40,000 nt of DNA. Source: Paulinella micropora. Taxonomy: Eukaryota > Cercozoa > Imbricatea > Euglyphida > Paulinellidae. The notes below the pieces were generated by a model, which saw only the letters and a program-made list of their open reading frames with translations, ran no database searches and was not told the DNA's origin. The stretch is taken from contig WBZZ01005989.1 in assembly GCA_019918135.1 (NCBI GenBank), positions 5,001-45,000 on the forward strand. Reading direction: 5' to 3'. Positions 1-9,846 of the stretch are shown here, in pieces (position 1 is the first letter of the stretch; every line of letters starts with the position of its first letter). Both the position numbers and the translations under genes were made by a program.

Positions 1-509
1 TTATCTAAATCCATTTCTACTATGTCTAATAGATCTTGGAAAGTAAATACTACATAATCATCACGTGATGGCCACTATGGTGCCATCCTACGTCATATTT
101 CATACGTCCATTCATATCAAGTCTTAGTGTTTTCGAGACTTGTACTTTTTCTCTTTGCTTTCCTCTTTTTCCTGTGGCTTCATATTCTCTAAGAATCATA
201 AAAAGCCATTGAAGGGACATCACGATTTCTTTTTTATCTAACCACGTAAACATTTGTTTCACGTCAAACGAGAGTGTTTGGATATCTAAATCTACATCCA
301 ATTTATTCTCTAATTTTTGAACTTGACAATGTTTGGGCTTTTTTGATTTTCCCTTTTAAATCCAAAAGCTTGTTGAGATTGAAATTGGAAACATATTTTG
401 TTACTTGGACGAGAAAATTTAAACTATGATTAAAACAGTGCTTGCGTAAAATATTATTAATAATCATCATAAGTTGAATAACCGTGGCACACCTCATTTC
501 AATGGGCAC
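1..509 (-). pseudogene. possible reverse-transcriptase fragment (left edge)
   Basis: Minus-strand reading frames are open in pieces from about 509 down to the window edge. One piece (301 to 50) contains LSFDVKQMFTWLDKKEIVM, which resembles the palm motif A region of Penelope-like or related reverse transcriptases, where a (F/Y)D(V/I)K-x-M(F/Y)T pattern is followed by a short helix. A second frame at the extreme left reads FTFQDLLDIVEMDLD, which would continue such a protein after a frame change near position 50. An upstream piece (509 to 303) is in another frame. I see a broken gene, truncated by the window edge; the family assignment is inferred from one short motif and could be wrong. Confidence 0.27.
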
Positions 510-973
510 CGCTGAAGCCGTCCAACTTGATGATTTGATCTCATCCTTCTTTCATCACTCAACCGATAAACTTTCAAGTTTTTTCTCATGCCTTGGTGGA
601 CTCATTCTACCTCTTCATCTTCTCACTCACGGTGCCTCCGGCTTTACGAGTGGAATTTCACTTGAACTTAGTATTTTATGACTCGAAAAGAGTGATTGCT
701 TAAGATTCAAGTTACTGTGACTAGTATTAATATTGTAGCCCGGCCAGTAGTAGAGTCACGCCGGATATTAATAAATAGCCTGTCACCTACCCCCCCCCCC
801 CCCCCCCCCCCCCCCCACCCTTCCGTCCGGGCCTTGAACGGCCCGGCGCCCGTTGTAGCCGCCGACTCTCACTTCGACTAGGTAATTATTACTTGAACTT
901 GAATTTAGTTGATACCTCTTCCGTTTTATCTCTTCAGCTTCCCACTCCGCTCTAAAACAGTGCTTGCGTAAAA
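431..973. repeat. 21-bp direct repeat pair
   Basis: The sequence TAAAACAGTGCTTGCGTAAAA occurs at 431-451 and again, identical, at 953-973. The copies are 522 bp apart in the same orientation. The left copy lies inside the possible reverse-transcriptase fragment, the right copy in non-coding DNA. No function is recognised; it could mark an old insertion or a local duplication. Confidence 0.6.
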
Positions 974-1220
974 ACTGACATTACCGGAGCGCTTGAACTT
1001 TTGCACTGAGTAGGCTGTATGAATCATAGTAGTTTGTCCGGCCGATGTCCGTAAATAACGGTAAATTTGTCGACAAAGTAGCAAAAAGGCTGGCCCGGTA
1101 GCTGTTAGTTAGCCTTTTATTACTATGAATTCAAATGATTACACAATTATGAATGGAATTCAGGATGTATGGACTGCCGGGGCATATGGGCTGTTACAAT
1201 TCGCTTCAAGCTCACGGGGG

Positions 1221-1221
<1 letters not shown>
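510..1221. other. non-coding stretch with poly-C run and GC hairpin
   Basis: No convincing gene is seen. The stretch contains a run of 27 C at 790-816 and, just after it, a perfect 7-bp hairpin, CCGGGCC at 827-833 and GGCCCGG at 840-846 with a 6-nt loop. Short open frames here lack any protein-like composition. It is probably host flank of the viral block. Confidence 0.5.

Positions 1222-1276
<55 letters not shown>
1222..1276. repeat. 55-nt poly-T tract at left border of viral block
   Basis: An uninterrupted run of 55 T begins after GGGGGC and ends 4 nt before the ATG at 1281. It separates host-like DNA from the first viral gene. Because the downstream gene is on the plus strand, the tract is not that gene's retroposed poly(A) tail. 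It may be a border microsatellite, a promoter-like poly(dA:dT) element or an expansion. Confidence 0.75.
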
Positions 1277-1280
1277 CAAT

Positions 1281-2516
1281 ATGCACCAGAGAAATTTGGT
1301 CGCACAAAATCCCGACGGAAAGTTTGTGAATGTCAAAGTCGGGCATGATGGGTTTCTTGAGACTAATGTTGAAAAAATAGCATTTGGCGAATTAGCAACA
1401 TCACAATACACACCGATGATACAAGAAACATTTATGTATAATGTAAATATCTCTAAGTGGAACACAAGCACTACTAATGCTACATTAGAGCAAAAGAGTG
1501 CTATGGCATATCTAACAACACAGGCAGTTGGATGTTCAAGATTATTCATTGAAACAAAAAAGAAAATTAAATATCGTGCTGGTATGGGTGTATGTGTCAG
1601 ATTTACTGCTTTGTGGAATACAAATGAAGCAGACGGATATTCATCTTATGTAGGTATTGGTGATTCCTTCTTAACGGACGGATTTTTCTTCTCAAGAGAA
1701 AATGGTGTAATGAAAATATACCAATTCAACAACGCCACTGTCATTACCGAGGTTAAACAAAGTCAATGGAATGTAGATAAAGCAGATGGAACAGATTACT
1801 TACCAGCCATTGATTTCAGTAAGGGTAATGTATTTCAGATTAAATATCAATACTTAGGTTTCGGTCAAATATCATTTTATATTGAAAATCCAAACACGGG
1901 GCTATTTCAACTAGTCCATGCTATACGATATGCTAACAGCAAAACTGCTACATCTCTTAATAATACTACTTTACCATTCTTGGCTTCGTTATCCGTTGGT
2001 GCTAATCCACAAATCCAAAACCTTAGAATTGCCAGTGTTGGGTGCTTCATTGAAGGAACTGAAATCATAAGAGGTATTCCATTTATTTATGAAAGAACAG
2101 CAAATACGACGAATGTAGCAACTCATGCTTTTACTATGAGGAATAATGTTAATATTATTGGAAACACTATTGCTAATTATAGTATAGTGTATCCTAGACT
2201 GCTAAATGTCTTAAATACAGATGGTAAATCTGGTGTAATCATTAAAGTAATAAAAAATGCTACCCTTACTGGTGCAGTCTATGCTGAAAACAATACTAAT
2301 ACAAGTCTGGTTTCATTTGATACTACCGCAACTATTGCTGGTGGAAATACTATTGCCGTTGTATTTGTTAATACGAATGATGCTCAAAGCATAGATTTTA
2401 ATGATTATGATTTAGATGATATGTTGCCAAGCAAAAGGCTAACTATAACAGCACAGGCTACTACAAATCAGACTATAATTATTCAGTATGCTTTTACTTG
2501 GTTAGAAGACCCGTGA
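1281..2516 (+). CDS. adhesin-like virion surface protein
   Basis: 411 residues from the ATG at 1281. I start here because the frame upstream is only an 18-residue poly-Phe stretch read through the T55 tract, which is unlikely to be real protein. The layout resembles a family of presumed receptor-binding proteins in large dsDNA viruses and phages: a short N-terminus of the (N)PDGKFVNVK type, then a beta-rich domain with VCVRFTALWNTNEADGYSSY, YVGIGDSFLTDGFFFSREN and YLGFGQISFYIENPNTG, followed by a variable Asn/Thr-rich C-terminal domain. No signal peptide or membrane segment is seen. It is probably a virion surface or fibre-head protein. A 15-nt A run follows the stop at once. The frame is intact, unlike its leftward neighbours. 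Family recall is from motif likeness only. Confidence 0.65.
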   Translation: MHQRNLVAQNPDGKFVNVKVGHDGFLETNVEKIAFGELATSQYTPMIQETFMYNVNISKWNTSTTNATLEQKSAMAYLTTQAVGCSRLFIETKKKIKYRAGMGVCVRFTALWNTNEADGYSSYVGIGDSFLTDGFFFSRENGVMKIYQFNNATVITEVKQSQWNVDKADGTDYLPAIDFSKGNVFQIKYQYLGFGQISFYIENPNTGLFQLVHAIRYANSKTATSLNNTTLPFLASLSVGANPQIQNLRIASVGCFIEGTEIIRGIPFIYERTANTTNVATHAFTMRNNVNIIGNTIANYSIVYPRLLNVLNTDGKSGVIIKVIKNATLTGAVYAENNTNTSLVSFDTTATIAGGNTIAVVFVNTNDAQSIDFNDYDLDDMLPSKRLTITAQATTNQTIIIQYAFTWLEDP

Positions 2517-2545
2517 AAGCGAAAAAAAAAAAAAACTAAGATTCC

Positions 2546-3016
2546 TTAAATGACAATTGCCTTTTTAAAATACTTGATAAAATTATTTTTTCTAACTTCA
2601 TTCATTTCTTCATTTTTTTCTAGAAATGAAAGCACACATACCACATCGCAGAATTTATCCTCATCAATTGAAACTGCTTTACAAGGTGCTTTCTTTGCTT
2701 CTATTTCTTCACCTACATTCGCTTTTATTTTGGTAATTCCATTCTCTTTTAAATCAGTCGCCGTAAATGGTATGTTGTTTTGGAGGTAGTCCAAAACAAC
2801 GATTTGCTTGGCTCTTGCTGTCCAAAGGACGCATCTTCAACTACGTTGGAGTCAACCAACACGTTTTCCAATGGAATAACTACTTTCACGTTGTCGTTCA
2901 TAGAAAGAAACAATGTCAGGTTTAGTCCATTTAATCGTGGGTTTTTTTATTTCGCTGTCAATGTTCCAATTTACAATTTCATTCAAGTAGTCCTGTTTGG
3001 TGTTCAGGTCAGTCAT
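2546..3016 (-). pseudogene. decayed paralogue of the 206-aa protein at 14504
   Basis: The minus strand starts with ATG at 3016-3014 and encodes a segment containing KKPTIKWTKPDIVSFYE, identical over 17 residues to the intact gene at 14504-15124. The frame then changes twice: a second frame carries DNVKVVIPLENV, and a third carries TDLKENGITKIKANVGEE, matching TADLVETGITEIKANVGEE in the intact copy. The C-terminal half (YSCYEI to the end) is missing, replaced by unrelated Lys/Asn-rich sequence. It is therefore a truncated, twice frameshifted copy. It lies downstream of the ExoX-C-like gene on the same strand. Function is unknown because the intact relative is unknown. Confidence 0.8.
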
Positions 3017-3043
3017 GATATATATAATATAAATATTAATTTT

Positions 3044-3331
3044 TTATAAATATTTTTTTACTTCACTTTTAATGTCTGTAAGTTTCTCAAACCACGGCTG
3101 TTTCATAACCCATTCAAGATATGGCTTATCAATAAGCGCGATATCTTGAACCTTCTTCCCGCGATACTTACCAAATGGGAAAATATCCTTCGGCTTGCCT
3201 GCCCGTGCATTTTCAATCATTTGGATTTCGTCAGTAATTATCTTTTTAACATCGGTAAGAGAAAATATTTCTTTTTTATTTTCAATAGAGAGTTTCTCAA
3301 ACTTCTCACATAGTCTGGTGAGGGTGGTCAT
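3044..3331 (-). CDS. small protein with ExoX-C / DUF3820-like domain
   Basis: 95 residues. Residues 52-79 read PFGKYRGKKVQDI...YLEWVMKQ, the pattern (F)GK(Y/H)(K/R)GKx(x)xDx...YLxW(V/L) found at the C-terminus of exodeoxyribonuclease X and in stand-alone DUF3820-type proteins of phages and large DNA viruses. No exonuclease catalytic DEDD residues are present, so a nuclease activity is not supported; binding to nucleic acid or to a replication partner is an inference. It sits directly downstream of the PolB gene on the same strand, with 60 bp between, fitting a replication module. The frame is intact although both neighbours are broken. Confidence 0.7.
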   Translation of the reverse strand: MTTLTRLCEKFEKLSIENKKEIFSLTDVKKIITDEIQMIENARAGKPKDIFPFGKYRGKKVQDIALIDKPYLEWVMKQPWFEKLTDIKSEVKKYL

Positions 3332-3391
3332 AGTATAGTATAGGGTATATACTTTATAGAAAAAAAATTAATTACCTTTTTACTTTTGCCT

Positions 3392-6300
3392 TTAAAATCC
3401 GTAAGGCAGTGTAGAGATATGGTTCTCTTTAATCGGCTGTATTACTCTTTTTGTGTAAGTAAATGAAAATATCTTTTTCAAATGTTCGGAGGTAATCGTT
3501 TTGTCTTTTTTGTTCCTCGTAATTTTGCTGTGGTTGTGTATTGCTACATTTCCATTCTCAGCCACATTCTTTGCTATGTGCTTTTCTCCTTCTGTCTCCA
3601 ATAATGCTTCTAATTCCTCATATGCTTTCTTTGATAGTTCTTCGTCCTTTATTCCCAGACCATTGCTTATCACACTAAACATATTTACCAAGTTCAGTTT
3701 CCTGCAAGTGTCGTAGTTCATAGAAAAGCCTTTCAGTTTCATTTTTGTTGTGCCGTCGTTTAGTATGTAGCCGTAGGACTTAGGCCCCGAGCCCACAAAT
3801 ATAGTTATCTTTCTGCTTACTTTTATCTTTTTGTCTATTAGTTCGTCTGTCCATTGTTCTAATAAGTCACCCGTCTGTATTGTTGTCTGTCCTTGTTTTT
3901 CATCAACTGAATATATTATGCTGTCTGTGTCGTGATATAATACCCTGTCTCCCAATCTATCCATCATATCATACAATCTCATTTGTGCGTGTGCTGTTGT
4001 GAATAAAGCCACACATATGTTTGTGTTGTAAGGGTCTGACACTTTTTCGGGGTGTAGATTGTAGGATAGTTCAAGGCATTCTTTATTTATTATATTAATT
4101 GAGATTTCGTTTATGTCTTTGTCATTTAGTATTTTGTATAATTCTGCCTCACTCCTGACAATTGTCGTCTGTGTCTTGTTGCTTTGTTGTCCAAACTTTC
4201 CCCACAGAGAATTCAGACATAGTTTTGCGACAGCCCTCCTTCCTTCATTCTTTTCTATTTTGCTTTTGTCCAACTTAATACCCATCTTTTCCTCATAGTC
4301 CTTTATGTAATTGTCTTTTTGTTCCTCCGTTTCCACATTTGACGGGTAGCCACTTGCCTCTTGCTTTACTTGTAGAAAGGTTTTTATGTAGTCTTTGAAT
4401 AGGGTTGTTGTTTGTTGTTCCCAGTGCCACACCTCATAAACTTTATTGATATTATAACCTTTTTCTATTGCTTTATAAATGAGTGGTGATGCCCAAGTGC
4501 CTGTGTGTGCCCTCTCTGTGTCGTCGTGCTGACATTTGTCCTGTAAGTTTTCCTTTCCACACTTATTACATAAATAATACATCATCTTTCCTCTATCTTG
4601 ACAGGGTAGGACAGGGTGAATTAGTCCCCTCGGCGGAATCATTTTAACTTTGGCTAATCCAAATGCTGTCTTTTGCTTTATCATTTGTAATGCATGTGTG
4701 CTTTTGATTACCTTATGATGTCCGAGAGGGTAGGGGTCATAAAACATAACAGACAGATAGAGGGAGCATATGTCTATGTATTTGGCGTATTGTTGTTCAT
4801 TCATTGCCCTCCATATAAAGATAGAGCATGTGTCCTTCCCCCAAACATTGCGTGTCGTGGGTTAATTGTCTCTTGCTCCATTAATGTCTCTTCTATGTTC
4901 CTTTTGAATTCTTGCTTTACTCTTATTCTGTTCCACTTACAACCCCATATTGTTATTAAATTATTCACTTCCTCGTGTTGCTTTATTAAAGTTTCCCGTC
5001 GTTTTGTTTCCTTGTATAATTGTCCAAATGTCTTATTAATAGATTGCTCTTTATTCATTTGATTGTTTTCATAAAACTCAGGACATCCGTGCCAGTAGCA
5101 CCCATGAAACTCATATGCAGTTTTTGTCTTTGGGTCATATCCGTCTAAGTATGCCTTACCTGCGCCTTTTAAATATATCATTTTTTCTTTTCCATTTAAT
5201 CCGTGCTGTATGGTTGTATTGTCTTTCTTCTCTCTGTATGATAGCCACTCCACTCACATACGGCTCGTTTTTGCTTTGTCTGTTCTGTGTGTTGGTATGA
5301 CTGCTATGCTATCTGTCGGCATATAGATTGCTTCATATAATGCCATACAGGTAGATGCGATAGTTATGTATTGGAATGGGTCCATGCCGAATTCTAGAAA
5401 ACTCTCTCTAAATTTCATACACCCCCTTCTCAATATATCCACATCACTATGACAATATGCTTCCATTTCTTTTTTGAAATCAAACACTTTGTCCTTCTGT
5501 TCTTCATACCATTTCAGAAATTCTTGTCGTTTATGTTTTGAAAATGTGTTGTAGCCGTAATAGTCCTTGTCTGGTATAGCCCCTACATAATTTTGATTTG
5601 CCTCAGTATTGAAAAAGTGAGGGAAAAATCCTTTCTTTAATTCATCTAAACCAAAATTCTCAGGGAAATCAGATAGATGCATAGTTAGGAAAGAAAGACT
5701 ATCAATAAATCTAATCTTACCCACAGCCATCATCATAATCTTACCCCCTTGATATATGACAAATGGTGAAATGCCTTTTTCTATTAAACCACTTAAGCAC
5801 AAATTGACAATCATAACCCCTCGCATTATGTGCTATGAATGTGAAGTCTTTGTGTTGATTGCCAAATGCCCAATTGCAAAACTCGTCTATGTTTTTGTGT
5901 ATGATGGGTGTGCTGTCTGTGAAATACTGACTTTCTGAATGGTTAATGATATGTGTGCCTGTCTCTTGTGTTGCATCAAAATCAAAGAACACATATTTAT
6001 CAGATGGTTTATGTATTTCTTTTTGTTTCATATTACACCTGTGCTCAAATGGTTGTAGGATTTAACAATTTTTACATTTGTCATAACCGCACTTATGTTC
6101 GCCTGTGTATGTCTTAGAGCAGTTAAGACATTTCTTTTTGTTGTCGCATGTGGTGGCTGTGTGATTGTTGAAGCGTTCATCATTCGGAAATTTACGATTA
6201 CATTTTTCGCATTGTTTCCATTTTGTTATGTTGTTATACCCCTTACATTCATCCGTAACGCATATATTACATTTCGCCACACAGGAATGATTATGCTCAT

Positions 6301-7362
6301 AACCTTTCATACACTGCTCACAGAAGTTTCGTATTGATAAGAATTCCTTCATGCTCACTATGGTGTCGTAATGGTTTTTGGTTTTAAGTATGTATATGTG
6401 TTTGTATGGTTGCTCCTTTTCATCTTTTAATTCAGTTTTATATATTATCTTGTCTGGAAATTCAACAATTGCTATGTTGTATTTTATATGACTGGCAAAC
6501 TCATCTACCTCAGGAAGTGAGCATAAATCTTTTATGACACCAGCCTCCTCGTGTAAAATGTGTTCCAGTTTGTCTTGAATTCTACGTCCATCCTTTAATA
6601 TCTGTGAATATTTTTGATGTTTCTTTGCTCTAGCAACTACAATAGACCTTGCCAGACATATGTTGTCGTCGTTGTTTATTTGTATCACTCCTTTCTTTTT
6701 GTAAATGTCCTCCTGTGTTATTGCTTTCAATCTAGCCCCTCCCTCTGGCATCCTGACTCCCATAAAATTGAAATCAATTTATTCCATTGTCGCCCCTTCC
6801 TCATCCATCCACACTTCGTCGTTTGATTGTAAAATCTTTGTAAGTCTTTCTAATATGTCTTGTAAGTCAAAGTTTTTTACTTTTACGAGTTCATTTTTTG
6901 TTTGTACATTCCACGACTCTGGAATAGCTGATATCCTTACTTGTATTTTGTCGTTTGGTTTATATAAGGACTTAAAATCATTTACGATTGTGCCTATCAT
7001 TTTTATAATGTCTTCCAACGAAAACTTTTTAATCTTTTGAGAAAAGTTCTTATTGATTTTTACATTATACAATGACTGCCCCACTGGCAAATCGTGTTTT
7101 ATGTCTTGTCGTATTAATTTATATCCATTGAAGTCAATGATATTTGGTTCTTCCCTTTTCCTCTCTTTTATTTCCCTTTGTTTTCTGTCGGACATTACAT
7201 ACTGCTCAGGGTTTGGTAGTGCCCTCTTGTTGTTATGTCGTAAAACCTCTTGCAGTTTGGTTTTTTTGCATAAAGCTTGTTTTGCCGTATTTAGAATTGT
7301 ATGTCCTGTTCTGTGAGCTTGTCAAGGCTCCAACTTTGCCCCCCGTAGTCTATGCTTGACAT
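3392..7362 (-). pseudogene. polB: protein-primed family B DNA polymerase, broken
   Basis: About 1,320 codons from ATG at 7362 to the stop at 3392. Order of parts: an N-terminal region with NNDDNICLARSIV and a Cys/His cluster (CxxC repeats at about 6062-6300), as in Maverick/polinton and polinton-like virus PolB; Exo I FFDFDATQETGTH; Exo II HNARGYD; Exo III YCHSDVDILRRG; motif A YIDICSLYLSVM (Leu where Pro is usual in SLYPS); motif B KLCLNSLWGKFG; motif C HDTDSI. All core motifs survive, but the frame is broken at six places: a frame change near 7295-7330, TAA at 6779-6781, TAA at 6062-6064, a frame change near 5783, TGA at 5254-5256, and a frame change at about 4801-4812. Genes around it use all three stops normally, so recoding is unlikely. 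It is best read as a recently dead replicative polymerase; clustered assembly errors are the alternative. Confidence 0.9.
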
Positions 7363-7518
7363 TGTTTTTGTTTTTGAAGTAGTCAAAAACAAATGTGGTA
7401 TATTAGGTTTTTGATTTTTCAAAAACAAAAATAAATATATCTATATAGATATATATATTTTATCTATATACTAATATATATTATATCCTTAATGTTAACA
7501 TAAAATTTATATCGTTTT
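7363..7518 (-). promoter_or_regulatory. leader of polB with two identical-stem hairpins
   Basis: Two perfect hairpins with the stem GTTTTTGA / TCAAAAAC lie at 7370-7390 (5-nt loop) and 7407-7426 (4-nt loop), starting 8 nt upstream of the polB ATG. A third copy precedes the next minus-strand gene. The rest is AT-rich with TATATA stretches (about 7435-7485), which would serve as a core promoter for polB. The recurrence at the same place relative to two ATGs suggests a leader or operator function; this is inference. Confidence 0.55.
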
Positions 7519-7755
7519 TCATAGGGCGATATTTAGTCCTTCAACGAGCCTCTGGAGTTGTTTCATCCTTGCGAGATCAACCTTCTCCTTTTCCCTTTTC
7601 TCTTTTGCTTTCTTCAATATAACATCCTTGTTCTTGCAGTAGTAGTCCTTAGCCTTCTGCTGTTCTTTCTTTTTGTTTTTTATATTATAAATTCTCATTC
7701 GTTCTGAATTCCTTTGCCGGATTTCTTCGTCTGTAAATACTTTGGTTCTACCCAT
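7519..7755 (-). CDS. small basic Lys-rich protein (family member 1)
   Basis: 78 residues from ATG at 7755, chosen because it follows the leader hairpin and matches the short N-terminus (MGRTKVFTDEEIRQRNSER) of the relative at 11092. The upstream ATG at 7788 would translate the hairpin itself. The centre contains KDYYCKNKDVILKKAKEKRE, the YYxKNKxxI pattern shared with the proteins at 10307 (minus) and 11092 (plus). It is highly charged and likely helical or coiled-coil. Such small basic proteins occur in phages and large DNA viruses without a settled function; a DNA-binding role is inferred from charge only. Confidence 0.65.
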   Translation of the reverse strand: MGRTKVFTDEEIRQRNSERMRIYNIKNKKKEQQKAKDYYCKNKDVILKKAKEKREKEKVDLARMKQLQRLVEGLNIAL

Positions 7756-7766
7756 CGTATGTCTTT

Positions 7767-7783
7767 GTTTTTGAATTTTCAAA

Positions 7784-7786
<3 letters not shown>
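7767..7786 (-). promoter_or_regulatory. third copy of the GTTTTTGA/TCAAAAAC leader hairpin
   Basis: An 8-bp perfect stem with a 4-nt loop, 12 nt upstream of the ATG at 7755. The stem is the same as in the two copies before polB. An (AT)n run follows at 7789-7824. Confidence 0.6.
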
Positions 7787-7788
<2 letters not shown>

Positions 7789-7827
<39 letters not shown>

Positions 7828-8113
7828 ATATAATTTTTCATTTCTTTAAATAATATTTATTCTTTTATTTACCAACTTTCAATACAGAACACATTTTTTT
7901 TTGGAAAAAGATAAGGGGGCTCAGCACACTGAGAAAAAATAAGAAAAGGGAGATAAGGAAGCCTAGTATTAATAGTTTGAGAAAAAGTGTGATTTTCTAG
8001 TTTTGCTAGTTTTTGTTGATTAATAGGAGAGCGAAATATGGCGAAATGAGTTAAATTTATGTATATGAATATAAAGATAACTGTGCTATAGTAGTACCTA
8101 TAGTAGTAGTATG
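7789..8113. other. AT-rich spacer with (AT)n microsatellite
   Basis: Contains an (AT)n run at 7789-7824 and otherwise AT-rich sequence with no open frame of protein-like composition. It marks the change from AT-rich viral DNA to DNA of more balanced composition after about 8100. Confidence 0.5.
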
Positions 8114-8754
8114 TCAGACATCCTGCTCTGTTTCCGTCGCTAATATCTTCAGAAATAATGCGTTGCTGGTTTTAATCGATAGGATGATAAGAAGCAGTAG
8201 GATGCATACCGCTAGTGCTATGCCGAAACCTATACCACCAAAACCAACCACCATGGATCCTATGGGTGGATAAGTCCTGTCCCTAGGATGCGCAGCTCCT
8301 GCGGGATCGAAGAAATGCAAGAAGTAGACACCAAATTGATTAATTTCTTCTGGAGAGGGAACGTGCATGGTATCGAAGAGGAAACTTCTTTTGTTGAAAT
8401 CCTCACGCTAGGCCGGGGCGCGGTGTCAGAAATGGCATTTTCGGGGCAGCTGCTTCCAAGCTCTCGAAAGAGATAGACGGTGAGTGGTCGGTTTGAGATT
8501 GTCACCATGCCAGGTCTTCCCACATCATACTTCACAGTCGCAATGTTTGCACAGGCAACGCAGGGGATCTAAAGAAATCGCCTTTGATGACAGACTTTGA
8601 AGGGTTGTGACCTTGTTTCCCCTGTTACAGACGGGAATGGGACGAACGACAAGAAATCTTCAAGCACAAATGTTGTGAGAAGACTCTTGAAGGTGGGAAT
8701 CAAGCCAGACCCCGAGGACATTTTGATTCCCTGATTGTGCGAATAGAAAATCAT
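8114..8754 (-). pseudogene. possible spliced or decayed single-pass membrane protein
   Basis: Protein-like sequence runs along the minus strand in adjoining frames. From 8754 to 8569 a frame ends in a stop that lies in TTTCTTTAG, a good splice-acceptor sequence; the same frame continues after it as IPCVACANIATVKYDVGRPG. Near 8350 a second acceptor-like CCCTCTCCAG is followed in another frame by EEINQFGVYFLHFFDPAGAA and then a clear transmembrane helix (VVGFGGIGFGIALAVCILLL) and a short tail ending at 8114. This could be a host gene with short introns or a frameshifted former membrane glycoprotein gene. I recognise no family. Confidence 0.33.
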
Positions 8755-8834
8755 TTGACGAGAAAAGTCACCTTTTACGTCTTCTGCATCATGATCTTCC
8801 TCTTTCCCTCCTCCTGCTTACCAGTCCATGATAC

Positions 8835-8933
8835 CTAAATAACCTACCCGACGCTACCTACGATACCTAAATATCCTACCTACCTACATACCTACCTACA
8901 TACCTACCTACCTACCTACCTACCCCGGCATGC

Positions 8934-8975
<42 letters not shown>

Positions 8976-9027
8976 GCGTTCCTTTGCAAGGACTACATTC
9001 CTTTGCGACATCTCATCTATCTGTCTG

Positions 9028-9076
<49 letters not shown>

Positions 9077-9087
9077 TTGTCTATCTG

Positions 9088-9130
<43 letters not shown>

Positions 9131-9257
9131 GTCGGTCTGTCTGTCCTACCTACCTACCTACCTACCTACCTGCCTGCCTATCTTTCTACCTACCTACCTA
9201 CCTACCTACCTATCTACCTACCTATCTACCTATCTACCTACCTATCTACCTATCTAC

Positions 9258-9289
<32 letters not shown>

Positions 9290-9290
9290 A

Positions 9291-9330
<40 letters not shown>

Positions 9331-9340
9331 AAATAGGTGA
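8835..9340. repeat. tetranucleotide microsatellite array (CCTA/TATC)n
   Basis: Alternating tracts of CCTA/ACCT and TATC repeats, with a few TGTC variants and one short non-repeat insert near 8975-9020. The open frames through it (poly-YLSI) are artefacts of the repeat. Confidence 0.95.
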
Positions 9341-9369
9341 CTCTCTCTCTCTCTTTCTCTATCTCTCTC

Positions 9370-9406
<37 letters not shown>

Positions 9407-9454
9407 TCTCTCTCCTCTTTCTCTCCTCTCCAGCCATTACGCTACACCACCGAA

Positions 9455-9509
<55 letters not shown>

Positions 9510-9591
9510 TCCAGCGATTACGCTACACCACCGAAAAGGGCGGCGTGGCCACCGAATGCGAAATCACACGCTCGGGAAGACATAAATTAGG

Positions 9592-9641
<50 letters not shown>

Positions 9642-9698
9642 CCACCGAATGCGAAATCACTCGCTCAGGCAGACATAAATTAGGTAGCAAGAGAGAGC

Positions 9699-9731
<33 letters not shown>

Positions 9732-9793
9732 GGGGGAGTGTCCACCGAATGCGAAATCACTCGCTCAGGCAGACATAAATTAGGTAACAGAGA

Positions 9794-9842
<49 letters not shown>
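9341..9842. repeat. compound array: unique modules spaced by different dinucleotide repeats
   Basis: Two copies of a module ending ATTACGCTACACCACCGAAA (near 9436 and 9516) and three copies of a ~45-bp module CCACCGAATGCGAAATCAC...ATAAATTAGGT (9549-9592, 9642-9685, 9742-9785) alternate with tracts of (CT)n, (GT)n, (GA)n plus poly-G, and (TA)n. The modules are nearly identical while each spacer has a different dinucleotide. Confidence 0.85.
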
Positions 9843-9845
<3 letters not shown>

Positions 9846-9846
9846 C

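Noticed and set aside
500..700. Ribosomal RNA fragment
   Set aside because: A short stretch looked structured on the minus strand, but no conserved rRNA blocks could be placed.
1160..1549. 129-codon minus-strand frame with poly-Lys
   Set aside because: It is the antisense of the T55 tract and of the adhesin-like gene; no independent protein features.
3392..7362. Stop-codon recoding as explanation for the PolB nonsense codons
   Set aside because: Two different stops (TAA twice, TGA) and three frame changes are involved, while neighbouring viral genes end normally at TAA, TAG and TGA.
8930..9590. Long plus-strand frames rich in YLSI/SLSL
   Set aside because: They read through tetranucleotide and dinucleotide microsatellites and have no other content.
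8835..9840. CRISPR-like array
   Set aside because: The repeated modules are separated by simple dinucleotide repeats, not unique spacers, and no cas-like genes are present; the DNA is eukaryotic.
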